From JAENVT01 sp963805445 (lineage in GTDB: Bacteria > Actinomycetota > Acidimicrobiia > Acidimicrobiales > Ilumatobacteraceae), in assembly GCA_963805445.1 (NCBI GenBank), contig CAWDUI010000009.1, positions 62,001 to 126,000 of the forward strand: a stretch of DNA of 64,000 nucleotides, given 5' to 3'. The first letter of the stretch is position 1. Each line of letters starts with the position of its first letter. Both the position numbers and the translations under genes were made by a program. The notes below the pieces were generated by a model. The model worked only from the letters and a program-made list of their open reading frames with translations, was not told where the DNA came from and ran no database searches. This document shows, in pieces, positions 26,545 through 35,274 of this stretch.

Positions 26545-27285
26545 CTAGGGGCACGTCGCGGTGAGCACAACGACCGCTTCGGGGAGAGCAGCGGCAAGAT
26601 CATGGTGGCCACGCAGGAACCACGTCGCCCCACTGCCGGCCAGGCTCGGACTCGAACCTGCTGCTTCGCGGATCCGGTCGCGCCAGCGGGCCAACGCGGT
26701 GAAAGCTGAGACTGCAGCCGGCTCGAGATCGTTGTCACCATCACCGTGCGGGCCGCCGAGCTGGTCCCAAGCCCGATAGACGAACGGCGAACTCACCTTC
26801 AGCGGAGGAATGACCAGTGTGATGTCGAGCGGCTGGTACGGCAGTGGCTCGACCAGTTCACCGATGCCACGTACCCGGGCTCGGCCTCCCACGAGACAGA
26901 ACGCCACATCGGCGCCGATTGCAGCGGAGCCCACCACATCGGTGTAACCGGCCCAACGAAGCACTGCCGCGGCGTCGGCCGAGCCCCCACCGAGCCCGCC
27001 GCCGTACGGCAGCGACTTGACGATGTGCACTGCAGCGGTGCGCCCGGCGTGGCGCAGCGCCCTGGCGACGAGGTTCGAATCATCGAGAGGCATGCCCTTC
27101 GCGTACGGTCCATCGGCGGTCAACCCGGTCGACGCCGGATCGATCGTCAGGGAGTCGTGCCAGTCGAGGGTGACCATCTCGGCGTCGATGAGGTGAAAGC
27201 CGTCATCGCGCACTCCGGTGATGCGCAGGCTCAACGTCAGCTTCGCCGGTGCCTTCACCACGACGCGGCCCGTTGGATCGCTCAT
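26545..27285 (-). CDS. ispE: 4-(cytidine 5'-diphospho)-2-C-methyl-D-erythritol kinase
   Basis: The 246-residue GHMP kinase acts in the MEP pathway to isoprenoid precursors. The N-terminus VVVKAPAKLTLSLRITGVRD has the substrate lysine and the KLTL motif. The glycine-rich ATP loop is SLPYGGGLGGGSADAAAVLR near residue 90, and the third GHMP motif is GSSPSLAGSGATWFL. At 246 residues it is shorter than most IspE (about 300), the C-terminal part being compact. The ATG overlaps the rsmA stop as ATGA, the conserved rsmA-ispE order. Confidence 0.94.
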   Translation of the reverse strand: MSDPTGRVVVKAPAKLTLSLRITGVRDDGFHLIDAEMVTLDWHDSLTIDPASTGLTADGPYAKGMPLDDSNLVARALRHAGRTAAVHIVKSLPYGGGLGGGSADAAAVLRWAGYTDVVGSAAIGADVAFCLVGGRARVRGIGELVEPLPYQPLDITLVIPPLKVSSPFVYRAWDQLGGPHGDGDNDLEPAAVSAFTALARWRDRIREAAGSSPSLAGSGATWFLRGHHDLAAALPEAVVVLTATCP

Positions 27286-28103
27286 CGGGCCGCCAACCAC
27301 GCGGTGGTCAGCGCGCCCCACTCGGTCACATCGAGTTCCTCCGGGCGCCGTTGCGCGTCGATGCCGGCTGCGTCGAACACATCGGGCGCGACCACGTCGG
27401 CCAGCGAACGCCGCAGCATCTTGCGCCGCTGCCCGAACGCGGCGCGCACCAGCGTGAACAACGGCTCGGGCTCGACGGCGACGGCGGGTGTGGGTCGTCG
27501 GCGGATGTCGGCCAGTGCCGACTCGACCTTGGGGCGAGGCAAGAACACGCTGGCCGGTACGGTGCCGGCGATCCGCGCCGTTGCCCAATAGGCGACCTTC
27601 ACGCTGACCGCTCCGTATGCGTCGGTGCCCGCGGCCGCACAGAGCCGGTCGGCGACCTCTCGCTGCACCATCACGAGCATCCGCTCCACCGCCGGCACGA
27701 GGTCCAGCAGATCGCACACCAGTGGTGTGGCCACGTTGTACGGCAGGTTGGCCACCAACACCCATCGCGGGGCCGCGGCCAGCGTCGACGCCCAGTCGAG
27801 CCGAAGTGCATCGGCTTCGACGACCGTCACGTTGGCCAGGTCGGCGACGACGGTCCGCAGCACGCCGGCGATGCCATGGTCGACCTCGATGGCCGTGATG
27901 GTCGCTCCGGTCTCGGCCAACGCCATCGTCAACGAGCCGAGGCCGGCGCCGATCTCGACGACGTGGTCATTCGGGCCGACGCCGGCGAGTCGGGCGATCT
28001 TGCGGACGATGTTCGCATCGACGACGAAGTTCTGTCCGAGGTCGCGTCGTGGGGCCAGGCCATGTTCGCTGAGCAGCGTCCCGATGTCGTTGCGCGAGTG
28101 CAC
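27282..28103 (-). CDS. rsmA: 16S rRNA (adenine1518-N6/adenine1519-N6)-dimethyltransferase
   Basis: The 273-residue methyltransferase (KsgA) dimethylates two adjacent adenines in helix 45 of 16S rRNA. Visible motifs are RRDLGQNFVVDANIVRKIA, SAM motif I VVEIGAGLGSLTMALAE, the catalytic NLPYNVATPLV near residue 110, and FLPRPKVESALADI. The start GTG at 28103 gives the family N-terminus (VHSRNDIGTLLSEHGL); longer starts would run into the preceding gene. It is coupled to ispE. Confidence 0.95.
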   Translation of the reverse strand: MHSRNDIGTLLSEHGLAPRRDLGQNFVVDANIVRKIARLAGVGPNDHVVEIGAGLGSLTMALAETGATITAIEVDHGIAGVLRTVVADLANVTVVEADALRLDWASTLAAAPRWVLVANLPYNVATPLVCDLLDLVPAVERMLVMVQREVADRLCAAAGTDAYGAVSVKVAYWATARIAGTVPASVFLPRPKVESALADIRRRPTPAVAVEPEPLFTLVRAAFGQRRKMLRRSLADVVAPDVFDAAGIDAQRRPEELDVTEWGALTTAWLAAR

Positions 28104-28105
28104 GC

Positions 28106-28615
28106 CTACCAGCTGATACGAACCGGCACGGGCGCGTCGGCGAGATCGCTGATCAGCGTGAACAGGTCGGTGTGCAAGACGATGTCGACGCCGGCAGGCA
28201 GCGCGGTGCTGATGCTGTTGGTGCACGTCGTGGTCTGCCCGTTGTCGGTGTTGGTCACCGTCAGCACGGACCCCCAAGGTGCCAATGCCGTCGTGCACGG
28301 TCGTTTGCTGGAATCGGCGTAGCGGCGAAAGCTTGCCTTCCCACTGGCTTCGGTGGCGGTGGGTCCCGGCGGAATGATGATGTCGACGACGGCCGGATCG
28401 ACGCCCGCCGGCGGACCATTGAGGAAGATCGGCGGATCTGGTGTGTATGCCGACGTCGATGGAGCCTGGTTGGCGCCCACATGAGCAACCCCCGCCGCGC
28501 CCAGCGCCGGTGCCGCCGAGCCCGCGTCGTCGCGGTTGATGATCCACAACGCCGGGAGCGCTGCCACCGTGAAGATGGAGGCGAGTGCGAGGCGACGGCG
28601 GTCGTAGGAGTTCAT
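28106..28615 (-). CDS. Secreted RlpA-like double-psi beta-barrel protein
   Basis: The 169-residue protein has an N-terminal signal anchor (YDRRRLALASIFTVAALPAL) and a Pro-rich linker. Its C-terminal domain fits the RlpA/3D double-psi barrel: GKASFRRYADSSKRPCTT, then LAPWGSVLTVTNTDNGQTTT, with two cysteines that could pair. Such proteins remodel or bind cell-wall glycan. The position between tatD and rsmA is where many actinobacteria carry the resuscitation-promoting factor rpfB, which this protein seems to replace. It ends 2 bp before rsmA. The catalytic aspartate of RlpA is not evident. Confidence 0.7.
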   Translation of the reverse strand: MNSYDRRRLALASIFTVAALPALWIINRDDAGSAAPALGAAGVAHVGANQAPSTSAYTPDPPIFLNGPPAGVDPAVVDIIIPPGPTATEASGKASFRRYADSSKRPCTTALAPWGSVLTVTNTDNGQTTTCTNSISTALPAGVDIVLHTDLFTLISDLADAPVPVRISW

Positions 28616-28649
28616 TGTGGGGTTTCACGTCCGTGGGACGGGAAAAAGG

Positions 28650-29408
28650 CTACGGACGAATACCCGGGAACGCAAGGCATGCGTTCGTCACCGTAGCGGC
28701 GCGCACCTCGTCGAGGGGCGCACCTCGCAGGTCGGCGAGTGCGTGCACCACGTGCGTCACGAAGGCGGGTTGGTTCGGCCGACCGCGGTGCGGGACCGGA
28801 GCGAGGTACGGGCTGTCGGTCTCGGCGAGCATTCGATCGATCGGGCACAACCGCGCCGCATCGTGCAGATCGGTCGCAGTCTTGAACGTGACGATGCCAC
28901 TGAACGACAGGTATGCACCCCGTTCGAGACAGCGTCGCGCCTCGTCGGGACCGCCGGTGAAGCAGTGGAAGATGGTCTGCTCCGGAGCTCCTTCTGCATC
29001 GAGGATGTCGAACGTCTCAGACCACGCGTCCCGAGTGTGGATCACCAACGGCAGCGATCGCTCGTGCGCCAGTTGGATCTGGGCGGCGAACGCGTTGCGT
29101 TGAGCGTCGTGCGGCGAGTGGTCGTAGAAGTAGTCGAGGCCACATTCTCCGATGGCGATCACGTGAGGGTCGTCGACGAACGGCAGGATCGTGTCGACGC
29201 CGTGCTTGGCTTCATGCGGGTGCAGGCCGGCCGTTGCGAAGATGTCGTCGTGCGACGCGGCAAGCGTGATGGCCTGTTGGGTCGTCGCCGCATCGCAACC
29301 GACGTTGATCATGGTGGTGACCCCGGCGGCTCGTGCCGCCGCAATCACGTCATCGACCGGCACGCCTCGCGTGTCGTAGAGATGGCAGTGGCTGTCCGTG
29401 TAGGCCAC
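28650..29408 (-). CDS. tatD: TatD family 3'-5' DNase / metal-dependent hydrolase
   Basis: The 252-residue metallohydrolase has the metal-site start YTDSHCHLYDT, then AIGECGLDYFYDHSP near residue 92, LPLVIHTRDA near 130, FHCFTGG near 155 and the last aspartate in LAETDSPYLAP. The length is standard. It follows metG by 7 bp, the conserved metG-tatD arrangement. It probably removes 3' nucleotides from DNA or RNA. Confidence 0.95.
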   Translation of the reverse strand: MAYTDSHCHLYDTRGVPVDDVIAAARAAGVTTMINVGCDAATTQQAITLAASHDDIFATAGLHPHEAKHGVDTILPFVDDPHVIAIGECGLDYFYDHSPHDAQRNAFAAQIQLAHERSLPLVIHTRDAWSETFDILDAEGAPEQTIFHCFTGGPDEARRCLERGAYLSFSGIVTFKTATDLHDAARLCPIDRMLAETDSPYLAPVPHRGRPNQPAFVTHVVHALADLRGAPLDEVRAATVTNACLAFPGIRP

Positions 29409-29415
29409 CTCCGGG

Positions 29416-30921
29416 TCACACCGCCCGGCGCGGGAACAACGACTGGCCCTTGGTCACTGCGAGCCCACCGGGGTACCCGCCCCACTCGGCTGCGACCGGC
29501 AGCCGCTGATCGTCGACGCGACCGGTCAGGCCCAGCCGCTCCCACACCGTCTGGCATGTGTCGGGGATCGCCGGGGAGGCAAGCACGGCGACGATGCGCA
29601 GTGCCTCCAGGGCGTCGCCCATCACTGCGTCGACGTCGGGGCCCGGCTCGGCTTTCCATGGTTCGTTGGCCTCGAGGTGGGCATTGGTGGCACGGATCAG
29701 GCTCCACGTGGCATCGAGGGCGCGGCTTGGCGCGGACTCCGCCCACCCTGCAGCGGTCGCCGCGTACGCGGAGGCCGCAGCTGCGGCCAACGGCGAGTCT
29801 GGTCGCGGTGCAGGGCCGATGCCACCGCATTTCTTGTCGACGACGGTCGCGACGCGGGCCAGCAGGTTGCCGAGGTTGTTGGCAAGATCGGAGTTGTACC
29901 GGCCGATCAAACCCTCGTAGGTGAAGTCGCCGTCATTGCCGTACGGGGTCTCGGCGAGGATGTAGTAGCGGAACCCGTCGACGCCGATGTCGGCAACGAG
30001 GTCGAGCGGGTTGACCACGTTGCCGGTGGTCTTGCTCATCTTCTCGCCGCCCACGAGCAGCCAGCCGCCGACGGCCCATCCGGCCGGCGGCTCGATCCCC
30101 GCGCTGATCAGCATCGCCGGCCAGTAGACGCAGTGATGGCGGATGATGTCCTTGCCGATCAGATGATGCGCCGGCCACCAGCTTTCGAAGCGTTCGGTGT
30201 CGGTGCCGTAGCCGACGGCCGTGAGGTAGTTGGCCAGCGCGTCGAACCACACGTAGGCAACGTGCTTGGCATCCCACGGCAGGGGGATTCCCCACGTGAG
30301 GCTGGTGCGGCTGACGGAGAAGTCGCGCAATCCGCCACGGATCAGCCCGAGTGCCTCGTTGCCGCGAAACTCGGGCACGATCGCACCGGGGTGCGCGGCG
30401 TACCACTCCAGCAGGCGGTCCTGGAAGCGGCTGAGGCGGAAGAAGTAGTTCTCCTCCTCGACGTGCTCGACCGGTAGATGGTGAATCCGGCACAGGTCGC
30501 CCGGGTCGAGCTCGTCGTCGGTGTAGTACTCCTCGCAGGCGATGCAGTACTTGCCCTTGTAGAGGTCGAGCTCGATGTCGCCGGCGTCGTAGCAGCGCTG
30601 CAGAAGTTCGGCGACGCCGATCTTGTGGCGCTGCTCGGTGGTGCGGATGAAATCGTCGTTGGAGATGTTCAACTGCTGCCACGCCTGCTGGTAGAGCGGG
30701 GCGATCGAGTCGGTGAACGCCTGCGGCGATTGTCCGGCGGCCTCGGCAGCTTGCTGCACCTTCTGGCCGTGCTCGTCGGTGCCGGTGAGGAAGTGGACGT
30801 TGTCGCCGAGCAGGCGATGCCAGCGGGCCAGAGCGTCGCCGATGATGGTGGTGTAGGCGTGGCCGAGGTGCGGCTTGGCCGTGACGTAATAAATAGGGGT
30901 GGTGAGGAAGTAGTTGCTCAC
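29416..30921 (-). CDS. metG: Methionyl-tRNA synthetase
   Basis: This 501-residue class I synthetase has the HIGH box as PHLGHAYT near residue 18, the CxxC connective region CIACEEYYTDDEL near 128, the adenylate pocket AYVWFDALANYL, and the KMSKS-type loop GGEKMSKTTGNV near residue 300. The anticodon-binding helical domain follows. It lacks the C-terminal EMAP/tRNA-binding extension, as usual for the short actinobacterial form. It is intact. Confidence 0.97.
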   Translation of the reverse strand: MSNYFLTTPIYYVTAKPHLGHAYTTIIGDALARWHRLLGDNVHFLTGTDEHGQKVQQAAEAAGQSPQAFTDSIAPLYQQAWQQLNISNDDFIRTTEQRHKIGVAELLQRCYDAGDIELDLYKGKYCIACEEYYTDDELDPGDLCRIHHLPVEHVEEENYFFRLSRFQDRLLEWYAAHPGAIVPEFRGNEALGLIRGGLRDFSVSRTSLTWGIPLPWDAKHVAYVWFDALANYLTAVGYGTDTERFESWWPAHHLIGKDIIRHHCVYWPAMLISAGIEPPAGWAVGGWLLVGGEKMSKTTGNVVNPLDLVADIGVDGFRYYILAETPYGNDGDFTYEGLIGRYNSDLANNLGNLLARVATVVDKKCGGIGPAPRPDSPLAAAAASAYAATAAGWAESAPSRALDATWSLIRATNAHLEANEPWKAEPGPDVDAVMGDALEALRIVAVLASPAIPDTCQTVWERLGLTGRVDDQRLPVAAEWGGYPGGLAVTKGQSLFPRRAV

Positions 30922-31059
30922 GACTGGATCCTTTCGAAGAATGGCGAAACGACGGCTGGGTTAGAAGCCGGTGCGCATTCGACGGGTTCGAGTCGGTGTT
31001 CTCACGCCGCCAAGGATACGTCAGATGTCGACGGTCGAGGCAATGGATTCTCCACGGCA

Positions 31060-31971
31060 CTATCGCCGTACGCCGAAGAGCCGACCGCGGGCGTAACGAC
31101 TGGCGTAGCGCGTGCCGGCGGCGAACCCGGCGGCGGCCACCCCCGCGGTCCCGAGGGCCTGGGTCGTTCGGCGCACGACCGCTTTGGTGCGCTTGCTGAA
31201 CACCACGATCGGCCAGCCGTTGCGATGGGCGACGCGTTCGAGCTTGGCATCGGGATTGACGGCGACGGGGTGGCCGACGGCTTCCATCATCGGCAGGTCG
31301 CTGGCCGAATCGCTGTAGGCGTAGCACTGAGCGAGGTCGTAGTTCTCCCAACGCGCCAAGTCGGCGATCGCCTCGACCTTTCCCGGGCCGTAGCAGAACG
31401 GTCCGGCCAGCTCGCCCGTGTACACGCCGTCGGCGATCGCGCTGACGGTGCCGATCCCGGCCGTCATACCGAGCGCTTTCGCCAGCGGCTCGACCAGTTC
31501 GACGGGTGATGCCGACACGATGTACGTCGCCCGTCCGGCGTGCCGGTGCCGATCGACGAGCGCTTGGGCTTCGGGTCGCACCTTGGCGAGCAGCTTGGGC
31601 ACGATCTCGGCGTTCAACGCGACGAGGTCGTCGACGCGAACGCCCTTGACCGCACCGAGGATTCGATCACGCACGCCGTTCGAGGTGTCGTCGCTGGCGC
31701 CACTGAATCGAAAGGCGATCGCGCCGACGGCGTCCTTGCCGAACTGCCCCGGCGGAACGAGTCCGGCGCGCCACGCGGCGACACCGAGCACGAACGCGCT
31801 GGACCCGCTGATCAACGTGCGGTCGAGATCGAAGAATGCCGCACTCGGCCCACCCGACACGTACGGTTCGAATCCTGTCGGCGGCAGCTCGGCGCGAACG
31901 ATGTCGGCGGGCGATCGCTCGGCGGGGGCGGTGACGGCCGGCGATACCTCGGCGGGATGGTGTTCAGTCAT
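31060..31971 (-). CDS. HAD-IB family phosphatase (SerB/acyl-phosphate type)
   Basis: The 303-residue haloacid dehalogenase-like hydrolase has nucleophile motif I AAFFDLDRTLISGSSAF near residue 45, motif II TYIVSASPVELVEPLA near 170 and motif III YAYSDSASDLPMMEAVGHPV near 235 with the metal aspartates. The C-terminus (after residue 265) carries a hydrophobic, basic stretch that could touch the membrane, as in HAD-IB proteins of lipid metabolism. The start overlaps the rsmI stop by 8 bp. The substrate is unknown. Confidence 0.88.
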   Translation of the reverse strand: MTEHHPAEVSPAVTAPAERSPADIVRAELPPTGFEPYVSGGPSAAFFDLDRTLISGSSAFVLGVAAWRAGLVPPGQFGKDAVGAIAFRFSGASDDTSNGVRDRILGAVKGVRVDDLVALNAEIVPKLLAKVRPEAQALVDRHRHAGRATYIVSASPVELVEPLAKALGMTAGIGTVSAIADGVYTGELAGPFCYGPGKVEAIADLARWENYDLAQCYAYSDSASDLPMMEAVGHPVAVNPDAKLERVAHRNGWPIVVFSKRTKAVVRRTTQALGTAGVAAAGFAAGTRYASRYARGRLFGVRR

Positions 31972-32797
31972 CTCGGTTCACCGCCAGGGCCAAATCGTAG
32001 ACACGCCGTTTGGGCACCTCGAGCTGGCCAACCACCGCGGCGACGGCGTCCTTGCGACTGTGGCCGTCGAGTGCGGCGCGCAGCGCCGAACGGATCTCGT
32101 CGTCGCTGACTGCACCAGGGCGCGGAGCACCCTCGAGCACGATCACATATTCGCCCCGTGGGGCGGTCGTGCGCACATGGGTCGTCGCTGCCTCGAGGGT
32201 GCCGCGCCAGACCGTCTCGTAGAGCTTGGTCAACTCGCGCGCAATCGCGACGCGGCGCTGGTCTCCGCAGGCCTCAGCCAAGTCGACCACCGTGCGCTCG
32301 ATGCGGTGGGGAGCCTCGTAGATCACGGTCGTGCGTGCTTCGGCAGCCATCATCGCCAGCCGTGCGGCGCGCTCGCGCCCGGCCCGGGGCAGGAAGCCCT
32401 CGAACACGAAGCGGGTGGTGTCGAAGCCACTGACGATGAGCGCCATCACGAATGCCGCCGGGCCCGGCACGGCCGACACTGTGTGGCCCGCCGCCAGCAC
32501 GGCGCGCACCAGCCGGGATCCCGGATCGGATATCCCGGGCGTGCCTGCATCGGTGATCAGCGCGACGGTGTCGCCGGCGTCCAACAGCACCAGCACGTCG
32601 CGACTTCGCTCGGTCTCGGTGTGCTCGTTGCAGATGCTCAACCGCACGCCACTGATGCCTGCATGGGCCAGCAGCTTGCCGGAGTGGCGCGTGTCCTCGC
32701 ACAGGATCAGCGACGACGACTGCAGGGTGGAGACGGCGCGCGGCGAGAGATCGCCGAGGTTTCCGATGGGAGTGGCCACGAGGACGAGGGTTCCCAT
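31964..32797 (-). CDS. rsmI: 16S rRNA (cytidine1402-2'-O)-methyltransferase
   Basis: This 277-residue member of the tetrapyrrole methylase fold methylates the ribose of C1402. Signatures are LVLVATPIGNLGDLSPRA at the N-terminus, CEDTRHSGKLL near residue 35, ALITDAGTPGISDPGSRLV near 88 and VPGPAAFVMALIVSGF. ATG 32797 is chosen over GTG 32800; both overlap the TGA of the DUF192 gene. It is the middle gene of a three-gene coupled run (DUF192, rsmI, HAD). Confidence 0.96.
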   Translation of the reverse strand: MGTLVLVATPIGNLGDLSPRAVSTLQSSSLILCEDTRHSGKLLAHAGISGVRLSICNEHTETERSRDVLVLLDAGDTVALITDAGTPGISDPGSRLVRAVLAAGHTVSAVPGPAAFVMALIVSGFDTTRFVFEGFLPRAGRERAARLAMMAAEARTTVIYEAPHRIERTVVDLAEACGDQRRVAIARELTKLYETVWRGTLEAATTHVRTTAPRGEYVIVLEGAPRPGAVSDDEIRSALRAALDGHSRKDAVAAVVGQLEVPKRRVYDLALAVNRDD

Positions 32798-33126
32798 CAC
32801 TCACGAACCTCCACCACATCGCCGACGCGTAGCCCCCACCGTCCGAACGCCCCTTCTTGCGCCTCGATCACCGATCTTGCTCGCCACACGGGCGCGCCGA
32901 CTCGGTGGCGACGCATGTGCACGGTCTTCACGACGATGCCCTTTTCGTCGAGATAGGCAACGTCGAGAGCAAAGCGCATGCCGAGAGTGTGCACCCAACG
33001 GCAATGCGTCAACACCAACGCTCCGTCGATGCCGTCACGGCCGAGGAGCCCGCGACCTTTGGTTCGCCGCTGCGTCGCTGATTCGCATGAGGCCAGCACT
33101 CGGCCCTCCGTGACTAACCACGCCAT
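32797..33126 (-). CDS. DUF192 family protein
   Basis: The protein is 109 residues from ATG 33126 (MAWLVTEGRVLASCESA). A GTG at 33180 would extend it 18 basic residues but would reach into trmB. The DUF192 core is evident: KGRGLLGRDGIDGALVLTHC, WVHTLGMRFALDVAYLDEKG and VIEAQEGAFGRWGLRVGD. It is a small all-beta protein of unknown function, secreted in some bacteria but without a signal here. It overlaps rsmI by a few bases. Confidence 0.85.
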   Translation of the reverse strand: MAWLVTEGRVLASCESATQRRTKGRGLLGRDGIDGALVLTHCRWVHTLGMRFALDVAYLDEKGIVVKTVHMRRHRVGAPVWRARSVIEAQEGAFGRWGLRVGDVVEVRE

Positions 33127-33188
33127 GGTCTTCAGCCTTGCACGTTTGCGGCCGTTACCATCATCGTCCCGTGTCGACACCTGCTGCC

Positions 33189-33893
33189 ATGACGCATCCT
33201 CCCCAACGCTCGTTCAAGCCGCGCCGTCGGGGATTGTCGACGACACGCCTCGGCGCGTACGAGCGGTCGATGGCCAGGTGGGGATTGGCCGTGGAAGGCC
33301 CGCCGTTGTCCTTCGGAGAGATCTTCGAACGAGACGTCGGGGTCACTGCAGACGTGGTCCTCGACATCGGATTCGGCGGCGGCGAGGCCTTGGTCGAAGT
33401 AGCCGAGTTGCGCCCGTACGAATGCGTGATCGGCATCGATGTGCACACCCCCGGGGTCGCCGCGGTCCTCGAGGCGATCGAGGCCCGGGCGCTGCGCAAC
33501 ATCCGCGTCGTCGAAGGCGATGCCATCGAGTTCGTCCCTCGTATCCCTGCTCGGTCGCTGGCTGCGGTCCGTGTGTTCTTCCCCGACCCATGGCCGAAGC
33601 GCCGCCAACAGAAGCGGCGCCTGATCCGGACCGACGTTGTGACGCAGTTGGTGGATCTGCTGCGCGACGGGGGCACGATCCACATGGCTACCGACTCCGT
33701 CGAGTACGCCGAGCAGATGCGTGAGGTGTGCGATGCCCACGACTGCCTCAGCGGCGGAGTGATCGAGCGTCCGACGTGGCGGCCCGTCACCCGCTTCGAG
33801 CAACGCGGCATCGACGAGGGTCGTTGTGTCGTCGACCTGCTCTACAGCGCGTCGCCGAGTTCGCCCAGCGCTTCGTCGAGTGCGCCGAGGTAG
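33189..33893 (+). CDS. trmB: tRNA (guanine46-N7)-methyltransferase
   Basis: The 234-residue SAM-dependent methyltransferase installs m7G46 in tRNA. The SAM site is VVLDIGFGGGEALVEVAELR near residue 58, and the catalytic and tRNA-contact region is VRVFFPDPWPKRRQQKRRLI near 125. IHMATDSVEYAEQMREV and RPVTRFEQRG close the family core. ATG 33189 is preferred; GTG 33171 lies in a 10-bp palindrome shared with the divergent DUF192 reading frame. The 3' end runs 52 bp into the convergent aminotransferase gene, giving a Ser/Pro-rich tail. Confidence 0.93.
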   Translation: MTHPPQRSFKPRRRGLSTTRLGAYERSMARWGLAVEGPPLSFGEIFERDVGVTADVVLDIGFGGGEALVEVAELRPYECVIGIDVHTPGVAAVLEAIEARALRNIRVVEGDAIEFVPRIPARSLAAVRVFFPDPWPKRRQQKRRLIRTDVVTQLVDLLRDGGTIHMATDSVEYAEQMREVCDAHDCLSGGVIERPTWRPVTRFEQRGIDEGRCVVDLLYSASPSSPSASSSAPR

Positions 33894-35134
33894 TGCTCGA
33901 GGTCTCGGTCGGTCACGGCCAGACCGAGGTTGAGGCTGCCGCGCGGCGCGGTGTAGACGCCGCGTTGCAGCAACGCCAGGAACAAAGCTTCTTGGAGCAC
34001 TGAGTCCCGCTCCAACAGATCAGCGCCGTTCAGCGGCCTGCGCTCGAGGGCGTGAACGGCATTCATCGAACCGAACCCGGTGACGGTCAGGGGGAGCTTG
34101 TGCTGATGCAACACGTCGTCGATGCGGGCCCGCAGTTCGTCGCCCCGAGCCGTCAGCGTGATCGCGGTGTCGGAGGTGAACAGCTCCGACAACACCACAC
34201 AGCCGGCCGACATGGTGGCGATGTTGTTGTTGAACGTCCCGGCGTGGGGGATCGAGTCGGGCTTCGTCGCGTCGAAGTGGTCGAGCAGTTCGGCACGCCC
34301 GGCAAACGCGCCGAACGAGAACCCACCGGCGAGGTACTTGCCGAACGTGGCGATGTCGGGGCGCACACCCATGAGGTCGGCGAGACCGCGGGGACCGTGT
34401 CGCGAGGTCATCACCTCATCGGTGATCAGGATGGCTCCGGCTTGCTGGGTGGCATTGGCCAACCCGCTGAGGAAGCGGGCGTCGGCCGGGACGCAGCCGG
34501 ACCCGAGCATCGGCTCGACGATCACCGCGGCAAGGTCGGGCCCGTACTCCTCGATCAACTCCTCGCAACCCTCGAGATCGTTGTACGGCGCAATCACCGT
34601 CGGGAACGGAGCGTTCCAGGGTGCGTTGCCGTTCGAGTAGAAGAACACTCCGCCGTGGTATCCGCCGTGCATCACCATGATCATCGAGCGTCCGGTGACG
34701 ATCCGGGCGAGCGTGATGGCCATCAGGTTGGCTTCGGTGCCCGAGTTGGTGAAGCGGACCCGCTGGTGGCCGAACCGGTGGCAGATCAGCTCGGCGAATC
34801 GGATCTCGGCAGGGTGCACGCCGCCGACACTGGTGTTGGTCGACAGCGCCTCGGCCACCGCCGTGTGCACGCGTCGCTCGGAATGGCCGAGCAGCCCTGC
34901 GGTGTAGTCGCCCACCAGGTCGACGTACCGATGGCCATCAGCGTCGGTCAGGGTGCCGCCGTCGCCGCTGACGAACGTCAGCGGAAAGGGGGCATGGTGC
35001 AAGATCGTGCGAGTGCTGCCGCCCGGAAGCACGGCGCGGGCCCGTTCGTGCTCGGTTCGCGAGGCGGGGTTGCGGTCGGCGGTATCGCGTCGCAGGCGCT
35101 CCACGACCGGCACAAAAGCACTCTCTGTGGTCAT
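33842..35134 (-). CDS. Class III aminotransferase (GSA-like)
   Basis: This 430-residue PLP enzyme starts at ATG 35134 (MTTESAFVPVVERLRRD). Landmarks are ERARAVLPGGSTRTILHHAP, RVRFTNSGTEANLMAITLA near residue 125, MHGGYHGG, ILITDEVMTSRHGPRGLADL near 230 and the PLP lysine in IATFGKYLAGGFSFGAFAG near 255. It is related to glutamate-1-semialdehyde aminomutase, but HemL identity is unlikely given three paralogues in this window. It is divergent from the next aminotransferase, with nested palindromes between them, implying joint regulation. Confidence 0.9.
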   Translation of the reverse strand: MTTESAFVPVVERLRRDTADRNPASRTEHERARAVLPGGSTRTILHHAPFPLTFVSGDGGTLTDADGHRYVDLVGDYTAGLLGHSERRVHTAVAEALSTNTSVGGVHPAEIRFAELICHRFGHQRVRFTNSGTEANLMAITLARIVTGRSMIMVMHGGYHGGVFFYSNGNAPWNAPFPTVIAPYNDLEGCEELIEEYGPDLAAVIVEPMLGSGCVPADARFLSGLANATQQAGAILITDEVMTSRHGPRGLADLMGVRPDIATFGKYLAGGFSFGAFAGRAELLDHFDATKPDSIPHAGTFNNNIATMSAGCVVLSELFTSDTAITLTARGDELRARIDDVLHQHKLPLTVTGFGSMNAVHALERRPLNGADLLERDSVLQEALFLALLQRGVYTAPRGSLNLGLAVTDRDLEHYLGALDEALGELGDAL

Positions 35135-35217
35135 TGACCACAGTATGCCCGCGATCCGCATGCCCGGCGAAACGCTCCGTTTTCGCTCCGGTTCCTGCAC
35201 CACCGCTCAATGAAGTA

Positions 35218-35253
35218 GACTCGTCAGTCAGTATTACTGACTTGCGAGTCAGT
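35218..35253. promoter_or_regulatory. Nested palindromic operator between divergent aminotransferases
   Basis: Two overlapping perfect palindromes are present: TCAGTA-T-TACTGA (35228-35240) and ACTGACT-TGCG-AGTCAGT (35236-35253). GACTCG/CGAGTC at 35218 and 35245 adds a third inverted pair. The half-site GTCAGT is the type bound by TetR-family dimers. It lies 22-57 bp before the GTG of the rightward aminotransferase operon. No regulator gene is adjacent. Confidence 0.7.
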
Positions 35254-35274
35254 ACGAGAAAGGGAGAGGCCGAA

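Noticed and set aside
26545..27765. Longer 406-codon version of ispE
   Set aside because: The extra N-terminal 160 codons are out-of-frame rsmA sequence; ATG 27285 gives the family N-terminus.
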